Assembly: GCF_024753285.1 (NCBI RefSeq)
Contig: NZ_JANUGW010000027.1
Location: forward strand, 1-64,000
From: Massilia pinisoli
GTDB lineage: Bacteria > Pseudomonadota > Gammaproteobacteria > Burkholderiales > Burkholderiaceae_D
Length of the DNA: 64,000 nt
Direction of reading: 5' to 3'
Shown here: one piece after another, positions 25,702 to 33,622 of the stretch
Position numbering within the stretch: the stretch's first letter is position 1
Layout: each line of letters starts with the position of its first letter
Translations under genes and position numbers: made by a program
The notes under the pieces: generated by a model
Seen by the model: the letters and a program-made list of their open reading frames with translations, nothing else
What the model was told of the DNA's origin: nothing
The model's database searches: none

Positions 25702-26940
25702 ATGGCGTTAAATTACATCTGGACCGGCTTCTTCCTCGTCGGCTTTATTGCGGCTCTGGCCCAATGGATCTTTCTCGGGGATACCGAGATTTTCAAGCGC
25801 ATCATCGACGGCACGTTCGACGCCGCCAAGATGGGCGTGATGGACATCGCCCTGCCGCTGGCCGGCGTGATGACCTTGTGGCTCGGCCTGATGAACGTGG
25901 GCGAGCGGGCCGGCGTCGTCGGCTGGCTGGCGAAACTCATCGCGCCCTTCTTTTCGCGCATCTTCCCGGACGTCCCGCCCGACCATCCGGCCACCGGCCA
26001 CATGGTGATGAATTTTTCCGCCAACCTGCTGGGCCTGGACAACGCGGCGACGCCGTTCGGCCTGAAGGCGATGGAAAGCCTGCAGACGCTGAACCCGGAC
26101 AAGGACACGGCCAGCAACGCGCAGATCATGTTCCTCGTGCTGCACACGTCGGGACTCACGTTGATCCCGCTCGCGATCATGGCGCAACGCGCGATCCTCG
26201 GCGCGAAGGATCCGTCCGACATCTTTATCCCCTGCATGATCGCGACCTATGTCGCCACGGTCGCCGGCATCATCGCCGTGGCGATCCGCCAGCGCATCAA
26301 CCTCTTGAACGGCGTCGTGCTGGGCTGGCTGGGCGGCATGACGGCCGCGATCGCCGGGCTGATCTGGTATTTCACACATTACCTCACGAAGCCGGAGATC
26401 GAGACCGTCTCCAAGGTCGCGAGCAACCTGATCCTGTTTTCCATCATCGTCGCGTTCATCCTCGCCGCCCTGCGCAAGCGCGTGAACGTGTACGAGGCGT
26501 TCATCGAAGGCGCGAAGGGCGGCATCCAGACGTCGCTCACGATCATCCCCTACCTCGTCGGCATGCTCGTCGCCATCTCCGTGATCCGCAACGCGGGCGT
26601 GCTCGGGTTCGTCGTGCAGGGCCTGGAATGGGTCATCCGGGCGGTGGGCATCGACACGGCGTTCACGCCCGCGCTGCCCACCGCGCTGATGAAGCCGCTG
26701 TCCGGCAGCGGCTCGCGCGCGCTGATGATCGACGCCATGAAGACGTACGGCGTGGACTCGTTCGTCGGCCGGCTCGCGTGCATCTTCCAGGGCTCGGCCG
26801 ACACGACGTTCTACATCGTCGCGCTGTATTTCGGCTCGGTCGGCGTGCGCAAGACGCGCTATGCGATTTCCTGCGGCCTGATCGCCGACCTCGCGGGCAT
26901 CGTCGCCGCGATCGCCGTGGCCTACGTGTTCTTCGGCTAA
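25702..26940 (+). CDS. SpmA-SpmB fusion membrane protein
   Basis: Polytopic inner-membrane protein of 412 residues, equivalent to spore maturation proteins SpmA (about residues 1-200) and SpmB (about 235-412) joined in one chain. Each half carries a nucleoside-recognition/Gate domain; LLGLDNAATPFGLKAMESLQ is the SpmA hallmark and GSADTTFYIVALYFGSVG the SpmB hallmark. In Bacillus, spmA and spmB affect spore-core dehydration and lie beside dacB; this organism should not sporulate, so the role is probably transport linked to the cell wall. It lies 37 bases upstream of a D-Ala-D-Ala carboxypeptidase gene. Confidence 0.9.
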   Translation: MALNYIWTGFFLVGFIAALAQWIFLGDTEIFKRIIDGTFDAAKMGVMDIALPLAGVMTLWLGLMNVGERAGVVGWLAKLIAPFFSRIFPDVPPDHPATGHMVMNFSANLLGLDNAATPFGLKAMESLQTLNPDKDTASNAQIMFLVLHTSGLTLIPLAIMAQRAILGAKDPSDIFIPCMIATYVATVAGIIAVAIRQRINLLNGVVLGWLGGMTAAIAGLIWYFTHYLTKPEIETVSKVASNLILFSIIVAFILAALRKRVNVYEAFIEGAKGGIQTSLTIIPYLVGMLVAISVIRNAGVLGFVVQGLEWVIRAVGIDTAFTPALPTALMKPLSGSGSRALMIDAMKTYGVDSFVGRLACIFQGSADTTFYIVALYFGSVGVRKTRYAISCGLIADLAGIVAAIAVAYVFFG

Positions 26941-26977
26941 CCGCTTTTTCGACGCATTTTTCGACTCAAGGACAAGC

Positions 26978-28525
26978 ATGCTTCGTCGTCACGCGCTTTC
27001 CCTTCTTGCCGCCGCGCTGCTGGGCGTGTGCAATCCGGCTGCGGCGCAGCTGCAGGCTGCCCCGGCGCTGCCGCTACCCGTGCTGGACGCACTGCGCGCT
27101 GCCGCGATTCCCGAGGATGCCGTCAGCGCGCTCGTGCTGCGCGGCGACAAGACCGTGCTGTCCCACCTGGCGGACCGTCCCATGCATCCGGCCTCGACGA
27201 TGAAGCTCATCACGACGCTGATCGCCCTCGAGCGGCTCGGCCCCGTATTCCGCAGCCGCACGGAACTGCGCACGACAGGCGAGCTGAAGAACGGCGTGCT
27301 GCACGGCGACCTCGTGCTGCGCGGCGGCGCGGACGTCGACCTGTCCACCGAAACATTGACGACGATGCTGCGCAGCCTGCGCTACCAGGGCATCCGCACG
27401 ATCGCCGGCAACCTCGTCGTCGACCGCCGGCTGTTCAACCCGGCCCGCGCCGACATCGGCGTGCCGCCGTTCGACGAATGGCCGGACGCCTATTACAACG
27501 TGATCCCGGACGCCGTCTTCGTCAACCGCAACATGCTGCAGCTGGACTTGCGTTCGACGCCGGGCCCGGACGGCAAGCCGGCCACGCGCGTGCGCGTCGC
27601 GATGCAGCCCGAGCTCGACGGCGTGACGGTCGAATCGGACATGAAGCTCATCGAGGCCGACTGTGGAAAATGGGAAGACGGCTGGCAGAGGCCGGACGTC
27701 GTGCCGCGCCCGAACGGTGGCCTGAAGGTCGTGCTGCACGGGACCTTCCCGAAGAACTGCGTGGCCAGCGATTCGATCAACGTGATCGACCGCCAGGAAT
27801 ATGTTTCCCGCCTCGTGCGCCGCGTCTGGAAGTCGCTGGGCGGCACCCTCGCCGGCACGGCCGTCGAAGGCCCGACGCCGCCGGACGCGCGCCTGCTGGC
27901 CGAGCACGTGTCGCGCCCGCTGCCGGAGATCGTCCGCGACGTCAACAAGCCCTCCGACAACACCCTGGCGCGCATGCTGTTCCTGAGCCTGGGTGCGCTC
28001 GAGCCCGATCCCGTACTGGGCACCCATCCGCAGCCGGACACGGCCGGCGGCACCGTCGCGACGCTCGCGCGCAGCGAGGCGGTCGTGCGCGCGTGGCTGC
28101 GCGCGCACGGCGTCGACGACACCGGCCTCGTGCTGGAAAACGGCTCGGGCCTGTCACGCATCGAGCGCGTCACGCCGATCCAGATGGGCGGCCTGCTGCA
28201 AGCCGGCCTGCGCAGCAATTGGGCGCCGGAATTCCAGGCCAGCATGCCGATCGCGGCCGTGGACGGCACGATGCGCCGCCGCCTGGCCGACAGCCCCGCC
28301 GCCGGCCGCGCGCGACTGAAGACCGGCACGATGTCGGACGTCGTCGCGCTGGCGGGCTATGTGCCGGATGCGGACGGACGGCTGTGCGTGCTGGTGGCGA
28401 TGGTCAACAGCGACCGGGTCGGTAACGGCCGCGGGCGGGCGATACTCGATGCGCTCGTCGATTGGGTGGCGCGGCTGGATGGGACGACGCCGACCGGTAG
28501 GGTGGACGGCTCCGCCAGGCCGTAA
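26978..28525 (+). CDS. dacB: D-alanyl-D-alanine carboxypeptidase/endopeptidase (PBP4, S13)
   Basis: Periplasmic low-molecular-mass penicillin-binding protein of 515 residues. Signal peptide through AAAQ (about residue 24). The three active-site motifs are visible: SxxK as STMK (S73-K76), SxN as SDN in KPSDNTLARML, and KTG in RLKTGTMSDV. It trims D-Ala from pentapeptides or cleaves cross-links. It follows the SpmAB fusion gene closely. The final codons (TGRVDGSARP and stop) fall inside a dispersed GGTAGGGTGGACGG repeat (28496-28527), so its C-terminus has been altered by insertion or extension. Confidence 0.93.
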   Translation: MLRRHALSLLAAALLGVCNPAAAQLQAAPALPLPVLDALRAAAIPEDAVSALVLRGDKTVLSHLADRPMHPASTMKLITTLIALERLGPVFRSRTELRTTGELKNGVLHGDLVLRGGADVDLSTETLTTMLRSLRYQGIRTIAGNLVVDRRLFNPARADIGVPPFDEWPDAYYNVIPDAVFVNRNMLQLDLRSTPGPDGKPATRVRVAMQPELDGVTVESDMKLIEADCGKWEDGWQRPDVVPRPNGGLKVVLHGTFPKNCVASDSINVIDRQEYVSRLVRRVWKSLGGTLAGTAVEGPTPPDARLLAEHVSRPLPEIVRDVNKPSDNTLARMLFLSLGALEPDPVLGTHPQPDTAGGTVATLARSEAVVRAWLRAHGVDDTGLVLENGSGLSRIERVTPIQMGGLLQAGLRSNWAPEFQASMPIAAVDGTMRRRLADSPAAGRARLKTGTMSDVVALAGYVPDADGRLCVLVAMVNSDRVGNGRGRAILDALVDWVARLDGTTPTGRVDGSARP

Positions 28526-28527
28526 CG
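28496..28527. repeat. Dispersed palindromic repeat, half copy in dacB end
   Basis: GGTAGGGTGGACGG at 28496-28509 is identical to the left end of the element at 7042-7177 and nearly so to that at 59718. Only one arm is recognisable; the complementary CCGTCCACCCTACC end is absent nearby. It provides the last nine or ten codons and the stop codon of dacB. Confidence 0.65.
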
Positions 28528-28605
28528 ATACCGGCACGCCGCCCGAACAGGTCGAGCAGCGCCCGAGGCATGCCCGGCACGGCGTCGCCGGGCATGCGTG
28601 CACAC

Positions 28606-28896
28606 TCAATGGCCCATCGTGTCCTTGGCCATGCCGTCCTTCTTCATCGCGTCCTTGTCCATCGCGGACTTCTTGGCATCGCCCTTGTGCATGCCGTCCT
28701 TGTGCATGCCGTCCTTGGCCATCTCGTCTTTCTTCATGGCGTCCTTGCCCATTGCGTCCTTCTTCATGGCGGGCTTTTTCATCGCGTCCTTGGCCATGGC
28801 GTCGTGGCTCATGTCGTCCTTCTTCATGCTGTCCTGTGCGTAGGCGGCGCCCGACAGCAGGCAGGCGGCGATCAGGGTGGTGGCGAATGCTTTCAT
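28606..28896 (-). CDS. Exported pentapeptide MXKDX-repeat protein
   Basis: Small exported protein of 96 residues. Signal peptide MKAFATTLIAACLLSGAAYA, then a low-complexity mature chain of about 75 residues built almost entirely from five-residue units of the form M-x-K-D-x (for example AMKKD, GMHKD, AMAKD). The mature protein is rich in Met, Lys and Asp with a few His, a composition suited to metal (copper or similar) or polyanion binding, but no function is established. It lies 50 bases downstream of the molybdoenzyme gene on the same strand, and the same protein type is known beside such operons in Burkholderiales. Confidence 0.85.
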   Translation of the reverse strand: MKAFATTLIAACLLSGAAYAQDSMKKDDMSHDAMAKDAMKKPAMKKDAMGKDAMKKDEMAKDGMHKDGMHKGDAKKSAMDKDAMKKDGMAKDTMGH

Positions 28897-28946
28897 GGTA
28901 AATCCTTTCAGGTGGGTGAATGCGTGCTGCGGGGAGGGTCGGGCGC

Positions 28947-29729
28947 TCAACTGCCGCCAAACCAGTTATAACCCTGGTCTTCCCAGTAACCGCCCGGGTA
29001 GGTATTGGTCACGAAGATGGCCTGGATATGCTTCGGATTCTTGTAGCCCAGCTTGGTGGGCATGCGCAGCTTCATCGGATAGCCATAGCGCGGCGGCAGG
29101 GTCCGGCCGTCGTAGGTCAGCGCCATGAGCGTTTGCGGATGCAGTGCGGTGGCCATGTCGATGCTGGTGAAATAGTCGTCTGCGCACTTGAAGCCCACGT
29201 ACTTGGCGCTGAGGTCCGCGCCGACGCGCCGCAAGAAATGTGAGAAAGGTACGCCGCCCCATTTGCCGATGGCGCTCCAGCCTTCCACGCAGATGTGGCG
29301 CGTGACCTGGGACTGCTGGGGCAAGGCGCGCAATGCCTCCAGGGTCCAGGGCTTGCGGTCGGCGATCAGGCCGGACAGTTCAAGACGCCACGCGTCGCCG
29401 TCGACGACGCGCACCTCGTCTTCGCCGTAATACGCGTTGAACGGAAAGGGGCGTGTGATCATGCTGTCCGGGTAGGTCGGCGCGAGGCGCGTCGGGTCGA
29501 ACAGGAAGGCCTGGGCACGGTCGTTGAAACGCGAGACCGCGGCCAGGGCGCGCTCGATGTTTTCCTGGCTGGTCGGCGTGCACCCGGTCAGCAGGCCGAG
29601 GCCGCCGAGGGTCAAGGTGCGCTGCAAAAAAGCACGGCGCGACGGTTGTGCGACGCGCTTGATGGCGTCGGCCAGCATGGCGGCGCCATCCTCGGGGATG
29701 ACGATATCGCGGGGTCGGATCGGTGTCAT
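28947..29729 (-). CDS. Molybdopterin-dependent oxidoreductase, sulfite oxidase/MsrP-like
   Basis: Periplasmic molybdenum enzyme of 260 residues of the SUOX fold. The cofactor-ligand cysteine is C147 in RHICVEGWSAIGKWGG; later motifs are YTSIDM-like YFTSIDMATAL, ALTYDGRTLPPRYGYP and LRMPTKLGYKNPKHI. The N-terminal 50 residues include a twin-arginine signal (SRRAFLQ at 30-36) followed by GLLTGC, so C50 may be lipidated. It is compatible with a reductase of oxidised sulfur or similar. The partner is the membrane cytochrome b gene 16 bases upstream, which replaces MsrQ. The substrate is unknown. Confidence 0.9.
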   Translation of the reverse strand: MTPIRPRDIVIPEDGAAMLADAIKRVAQPSRRAFLQRTLTLGGLGLLTGCTPTSQENIERALAAVSRFNDRAQAFLFDPTRLAPTYPDSMITRPFPFNAYYGEDEVRVVDGDAWRLELSGLIADRKPWTLEALRALPQQSQVTRHICVEGWSAIGKWGGVPFSHFLRRVGADLSAKYVGFKCADDYFTSIDMATALHPQTLMALTYDGRTLPPRYGYPMKLRMPTKLGYKNPKHIQAIFVTNTYPGGYWEDQGYNWFGGS

Positions 29730-29745
29730 GTCGATGTCCTCAGGG

Positions 29746-30339
29746 TCAGCGGCCGCGCAGCATGGCGACCAGGGTGCGCGGCACCAGGGCGACCATCACG
29801 ACGTGCACGACGACGAAACCGCACAGGCCGGCCATACAAAAAAAGTGGACGCGGCGTGCGCCCTCATAGCCGCCGAGCAGGGTGCGCAGCAGCGGAAACT
29901 GGACCGACTTCCACAGCACGAGGCCGGACAACACCAGCAGGGTGATGTCCACCATCACGAACACGTAGGCCAGCCGCTGCACGCTGTTGTAATGGCGTGG
30001 GTCCGCATGCGATAGCCGTCCGCGCAACGCGGCGGCGAGGTCGCGCAGCACCTGGCGTGGCGGAATGGGCAGGAACTGGCGGCGCAGCCGTCCGGAAACG
30101 AGATTGATGGCCAAGTAAACAATGCCGTTGGCGACCAGCAGCCACATCGCGGCGAAATGCCAGGCCAGCGCGCCGCCGAGCCATCCGCCCAGTGTCCAGG
30201 CGGCCGGAATCGCGAAGCCGAGGAAGCCGGTGGCGTCGTAGATGCGCCAGCCGCTGGTCACCAGCACGACCACGGCGGCCGCGTTCAGCCAATGGACGAT
30301 GCGCAGCCAGGCCGGATGGATGATGTCGTGGACGTCCAT
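29746..30339 (-). CDS. Cytochrome b/b6-type membrane subunit
   Basis: Inner-membrane cytochrome of 197 residues with four predicted transmembrane helices, of the Ni-hydrogenase/cytochrome b561 type. Candidate haem histidines are in RIVHWLNAA, LAWHFAAMW, RVHFFCMAG and VVHVVMV. It probably passes quinol electrons to the periplasmic molybdoenzyme encoded downstream. I start at ATG 30339 (MDVHDI); its start overlaps the stop codon of the small upstream gene (TGATG), so translation is coupled. The longer frame to 30597 is antisense promoter DNA. Confidence 0.88.
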   Translation of the reverse strand: MDVHDIIHPAWLRIVHWLNAAAVVVLVTSGWRIYDATGFLGFAIPAAWTLGGWLGGALAWHFAAMWLLVANGIVYLAINLVSGRLRRQFLPIPPRQVLRDLAAALRGRLSHADPRHYNSVQRLAYVFVMVDITLLVLSGLVLWKSVQFPLLRTLLGGYEGARRVHFFCMAGLCGFVVVHVVMVALVPRTLVAMLRGR

Positions 30340-30494
30340 CACCGTACCCCCTCGCCGGTATGGAGTTCGACCGGGGCCGCGGTCGCAGGGCTGCTGTTGA
30401 CTTCGCGGACCGATGCGGCATACGATGCCGGCGCGGGCAGGACGGCCGCAAGGACAGCGCCGGCGCAGGCAATAAACAGACGATGTGCGGACAT
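30339..30494 (-). CDS. Small exported protein (51 residues)
   Basis: A short gene between the sigma-factor promoter region and the cytochrome b gene. It reads MSAHRLFIACAGAVLAAVLP, then an AxA-type cleavage site near APASYAAS and a 25-residue mature tail ending HTGEGVR. The stop codon overlaps the cytochrome start as TGATG. A clear signal sequence, an operon position directly downstream of a SigF-like promoter and the coupling overlap support it being real. The mature peptide is tiny and unrecognised; it may be a leader, chaperone or metal-handling peptide for the oxidoreductase. Confidence 0.65.
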   Translation of the reverse strand: MSAHRLFIACAGAVLAAVLPAPASYAASVREVNSSPATAAPVELHTGEGVR

Positions 30495-30528
30495 GGCAGC
30501 TCTCTCGTTGGTGGGTGACGTGGTGTAA

Positions 30529-30554
30529 TTCGCGCCACCCGCGCATCCGGTTAC
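30529..30554 (-). promoter_or_regulatory. SigF/ECF-type promoter of the molybdoenzyme operon
   Basis: On the minus strand GTAACC (30554-30549) and CGAA (30532-30529) are separated by exactly 16 bases, 35 bases upstream of the first gene of the leftward operon. This matches the promoter pattern I recall for Caulobacter SigF, an ECF sigma factor paired with the NrsF (DUF1109) anti-sigma. The sigma gene and an NrsF homologue are divergently encoded from the same intergenic region. Confidence 0.65.
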
Positions 30555-30599
30555 AGGCCGTACAACAAAAAATATTTTTTCTCGACGCTGTCACCAATC

Positions 30600-31181
30600 A
30601 TGCCGATCCGACGAATTACTGGAGAATCGAGCGCGCAAGCGACGGAGTCGCGCCTGCACCAGTTGTTCGTGCGCGGCTGCGACGGCGACGCGGACGCCTA
30701 CCGCGGCTACCTGGCCGGTGCCGCCGTGCTGTTGCGTGCCTACCTGCGCCGGCGCCTGCAGCGCTGGCCGGACGATGTCGAAGACCTTGTCCAGGAATGC
30801 CTGCTGGCGCTGCACAACCAGCGGGAGAGCTACGATACGGGCGTGCCTCTGACGGCGTGGATGCATGCGATCGCGCGCTACAAGCTGATCGACTGGCTGC
30901 GCCGCCATGCGCGCCACGAGGCGCTGCACGACCCGCTGGACGACACGGACGATCTTGTCTGGAACGGCCCGGATCCTGAATCGGGTATCGTACGTCGCGA
31001 CCTGACCCGATTACTGGACGCCCTGCCCGACAAGCAGCGCGCCGCGATCGTGCTGACCAAGATCGAAGGCATGTCGGTGCGCGAGGCGGCCGGCGCGATG
31101 GCGGTGTCGGAAGCGGACGTCAAGGTATCCGTGCACCGCGGCCTCAAGGGCCTGGCCGCGAAAATGAAGGAATGGATATGA
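30600..31181 (+). CDS. ECF RNA polymerase sigma factor (SigF-like)
   Basis: Extracytoplasmic-function sigma factor of 193 residues. Region 2 is visible (LRAYLRRRLQRWPDDVEDLVQECLL, then YDTGVPLTAWMHAIARYKLIDWLRR) and region 4 closes the protein (LPDKQRAAIVLTKIEGMSVREAAGAM...SVHRGLKGL). Its stop overlaps the start of the NrsF-type anti-sigma gene by ATGA. It probably transcribes the divergent cytochrome/molybdoenzyme operon. No strong ribosome-binding site precedes the only candidate ATG at 30600. Confidence 0.92.
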   Translation: MPIRRITGESSAQATESRLHQLFVRGCDGDADAYRGYLAGAAVLLRAYLRRRLQRWPDDVEDLVQECLLALHNQRESYDTGVPLTAWMHAIARYKLIDWLRRHARHEALHDPLDDTDDLVWNGPDPESGIVRRDLTRLLDALPDKQRAAIVLTKIEGMSVREAAGAMAVSEADVKVSVHRGLKGLAAKMKEWI

Positions 31182-31819
31182 AGACGGAGGATCTGATCGA
31201 CATGCTGGCGCGCGGCCCCGACGTACGGGTCGACGCGCATCGGTGGCGCCGCTTCCTGGTGCCGGCCCTGGTCGGCCTGGCGGCGTGCGTGCTGCTGATG
31301 CAGTTGCTGCTCGGGACACGCCACGACATCGGACGCGCGCTGCTGTTGCCGGCGTTCTGGATCAAGTTCTGCTTCGCCCTGGTCCTGAGCGTCGTGGGCG
31401 CGCTGGCCGTGCGGAAGGTGTCTGCGCCGGGCACGAAGCTCGGCGGGCTGGCGCCGATGGTCGGGCTCCCGTTCGTCGTCTTGTGGGGCTTGGCGGCGTG
31501 GGTGCTGTGGCAGGCGCCGCCCGAGGCCCGCGCCGAATTGATATGGGGGCAGACGTGGCGCGTATGCACGATATTGATCGTCGTGCTGGCCGTACCCGTG
31601 TTCGTCGCTGCGCTCGTCGCCATGAAGCGGCGCGCGCCGACGCGCTTGCGCACGGCAGGCGCCGCAGCGGGCCTGGCTTCGGGAGCGACGGCGGCGATGG
31701 TGTATTGCTTGCATTGTCCCGAAATGAGCCCCGCCTTCGTGGGCGTGTGGTACGTCCTGGGCATCGCGGCGATGACGCTGGTCGGCGCGCTGATCGGCCC
31801 GAAAGTATTGTCCTGGTGA
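31178..31819 (+). CDS. nrsF: NrsF-type anti-sigma factor (DUF1109)
   Basis: Inner-membrane anti-sigma factor of 213 residues with six predicted transmembrane segments after a short cytoplasmic N-terminus (MKTEDLIDMLARGPDV). In Caulobacter NrsF two cysteines (I recall positions 131 and 181) are needed for release of SigF; here cysteines stand at 130 (WRVCTIL) and 180 (CLHCPEM), so the sensor residues appear conserved. Start chosen at 31178 for the ATGA overlap with the sigma gene; MDMKTED from 31172 is also possible. Confidence 0.88.
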   Translation: MKTEDLIDMLARGPDVRVDAHRWRRFLVPALVGLAACVLLMQLLLGTRHDIGRALLLPAFWIKFCFALVLSVVGALAVRKVSAPGTKLGGLAPMVGLPFVVLWGLAAWVLWQAPPEARAELIWGQTWRVCTILIVVLAVPVFVAALVAMKRRAPTRLRTAGAAAGLASGATAAMVYCLHCPEMSPAFVGVWYVLGIAAMTLVGALIGPKVLSW

Positions 31820-31891
31820 GAAGCGGGCCGCACGGAGCGCCCGACCTCGCCGACGTGTTCGATGGACGCCATGCGAATTGGAGAATGAACC

Positions 31892-32212
31892 ATGCCACAA
31901 GCAGTCTCTTTCAGCGGCGCGAGCGGCCGGACCGGCACCTACGTACCCGACGCGACGTCGTCCGTCGGCCTGCGCGCCAAGCTCGATCGTTACGAGAAGC
32001 AGCTGTCGGATTGCGTGAATTGCGCATCGGCCAAGACGCCGGAGGGCAAGGCCGATATCGCCGCCATCAGCGCCAAGATCGATGAGGTGAAACGGACGAT
32101 CGCCGGCACGTCGAATGGCGAGGGCCGCGCGGCACCGGCGGACGAGAACCAGGCCGTGGCAGTGGCGTCGACGATGTCGCCACTTGGCAACCGCATCGAC
32201 ACGTATGCCTGA
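31892..32212 (+). CDS. Hypothetical protein with CxxC motif
   Basis: Protein of 106 residues with no recognised domain. A disordered N-terminus (SFSGASGRTGTYVPDATSS) precedes a helical segment about 27-70 (LRAKLDRYEKQLSDCVNC...IAAISAKIDEVKRTI) that contains CVNC and looks like a short coiled coil. No signal peptide. It lies 72 bases after the anti-sigma gene, on the same strand, and may be a third gene of that unit. The helix-plus-CxxC layout could bind metal or act in redox sensing; this is speculation. Confidence 0.65.
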   Translation: MPQAVSFSGASGRTGTYVPDATSSVGLRAKLDRYEKQLSDCVNCASAKTPEGKADIAAISAKIDEVKRTIAGTSNGEGRAAPADENQAVAVASTMSPLGNRIDTYA

Positions 32213-32264
32213 TTGTCCCGCGCGCTTGCGGCACCCGCTGTCACAGCTCGCGCGGCAGTAAGCC

Positions 32265-32927
32265 CTACGGCTTGCTGGCCTGCGTGCCGACCGGCACATC
32301 GCCCCCTTCCAGCCACGGCGTGCCCGCCAGATTCGGCTTCGCTTCCACGAGCGACACCTGCGCGCGCGTGCTCGTGCGGATCGCGCGCACGATGTCCAGC
32401 ATCGTGGTCTCGGTGAATTTTTCCGGTGTGCCCATCATCATGCCGCCCACCTGGCGCGGCCAGGACAGCCAGCCGCCTTCCGGCTTCGTGAAGATGGCGT
32501 ACATGTCGAGGTGGTAGCCGTCCTTGTACGGGAACAGGCACGCGACCATGTTCATGTTGTCGCTGCCGCGCACGTGCGGCGCGGCGCTCGCCGTCCAGGC
32601 GGCGCCTTCGCACGTGGGGTTTCGGCCCGCGGCGGTGCCGGGTGCGCCGGTCGCCGGGTCGGCCATCCGGAAGTGGCCCGGCAAGGGCGTCGCTTCCACG
32701 CCGGGCGGCGTCGCGACCACGACGTCCTTCACGTTGCGGATGATGCCGTCGGTGGCGGCCGTGGCGACGGCTTGTGGTGCCGCATCGGTCCGGATGTCGA
32801 ACACGCGGTAGTACTCGACGGTCGTGTCGTGCGCGGCGAACCGGCTGCCGCTTCCGGCGCTGCAGCCGGCCAGCAGGGTCAGCACGAGCAGCATGAAACG
32901 GGACCGCAACAGGCGCTTCATCTTCAT
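32265..32927 (-). CDS. Putative lipoprotein of unknown function
   Basis: Predicted lipoprotein of 220 residues: signal MKMKRLLRSRFMLLVLTLLAGC gives a lipobox ending in C22. The mature domain is a mixed alpha/beta chain (TTVEYYRVFDIRTD, CLFPYKDGYHLDMYAIFTKPEGG) with two cysteines (in NPTCEGA and MVACLFP) that could form a disulfide. I do not recognise the family. It is monocistronic and convergent with the CxxC protein gene. Confidence 0.75.
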   Translation of the reverse strand: MKMKRLLRSRFMLLVLTLLAGCSAGSGSRFAAHDTTVEYYRVFDIRTDAAPQAVATAATDGIIRNVKDVVVATPPGVEATPLPGHFRMADPATGAPGTAAGRNPTCEGAAWTASAAPHVRGSDNMNMVACLFPYKDGYHLDMYAIFTKPEGGWLSWPRQVGGMMMGTPEKFTETTMLDIVRAIRTSTRAQVSLVEAKPNLAGTPWLEGGDVPVGTQASKP

Positions 32928-33019
32928 CTCCTTCGCATAAGTCGGTGGACCGATTGTCGCGGTGGAGGAAGACGAGAGAATGAGGTCGGTCAACCGTGCG
33001 CGGTGGCGCGGCGGTGAAC

Positions 33020-33622
33020 TCAGAGCACGCGGCTGAACGTCTGGCGTACGATGTTGCGGTCACCACAATCGAAGTGCCACCACTCAGTGTTAATGCCGAC
33101 AAAGCCCGCCTGAAACATGGCATCGCGCAGCAGTTGACGGTTGGCGGCCTGGAGCGCCGTAAGTTCGCCGCTCGCGAGGAAGCGCGCTTCCAGCGCCGGG
33201 TGCGACAGCTCCGTCATGTCGTCGAAGCCCGTCCCCATATCGAGTTCGCGGCCGTCGGCGTCGAGCAAGGTGATGTCCAGCGCCATCCCGAACGAGTGGA
33301 TCGAGCCGCGCTGCGGATTCGCGAGATACATCTGCAGGTCGGTGCCGGCCAGCGCGTCCCACAACTGCTGCTGCACGCGCTGCGGACGCAAGGCGTCGAG
33401 CACGAGCGCAGTGCAGTCGGGACGCGCCGTCTTCAGCCACGCGACGACGCTTTCCAGCGCCGCGGCCGCATCACGGTGCAGCCAGGCGCAGTCGTACGGC
33501 GAATACAGGTCGCGGCCGACGAAGTTGTCCGGAGTCGCGTAACGCAGGTCGACGGCGATGCCGCCGATGGTCGAGAGATGGCGGAACGCGGGATCGCCGG
33601 CGATGCCCTCGATGGTACTCAT
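33020..33622 (-). CDS. ddpX: D-alanyl-D-alanine dipeptidase (VanX/DdpX family, M15D)
   Basis: Zinc dipeptidase of 200 residues that hydrolyses D-Ala-D-Ala. The metal and catalytic residues are visible: H109 and D116 in SIHSFGMALD, E180 and H183 in EWWH, and the substrate-contact arginine near DALRP (R79). It has no signal peptide, so it is cytoplasmic like DdpX. Its ATG overlaps the stop of the LysR gene by ATGA, so regulator and enzyme are translated together. In this peptidoglycan-salvage neighbourhood it probably recovers D-Ala rather than giving glycopeptide resistance; vanA/vanH partners are absent. Confidence 0.92.
   Translation of the reverse strand: MSTIEGIAGDPAFRHLSTIGGIAVDLRYATPDNFVGRDLYSPYDCAWLHRDAAAALESVVAWLKTARPDCTALVLDALRPQRVQQQLWDALAGTDLQMYLANPQRGSIHSFGMALDITLLDADGRELDMGTGFDDMTELSHPALEARFLASGELTALQAANRQLLRDAMFQAGFVGINTEWWHFDCGDRNIVRQTFSRVL

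Noticed and set aside
28606..28896. CRISPR-like short repeats
   Set aside because: The periodic bases encode MXKDX protein units in frame; there are no unique spacers or cas genes.
28947..30339. MsrPQ system
   Set aside because: The catalytic subunit is MsrP-like, but the membrane partner is a four-helix b561-type cytochrome, not six-helix MsrQ, so the name was not applied.
33020..33622. Glycopeptide-resistance gene vanX
   Set aside because: No vanH, vanA ligase or vanRS genes are present; the peptidoglycan salvage context explains a DdpX-type dipeptidase.
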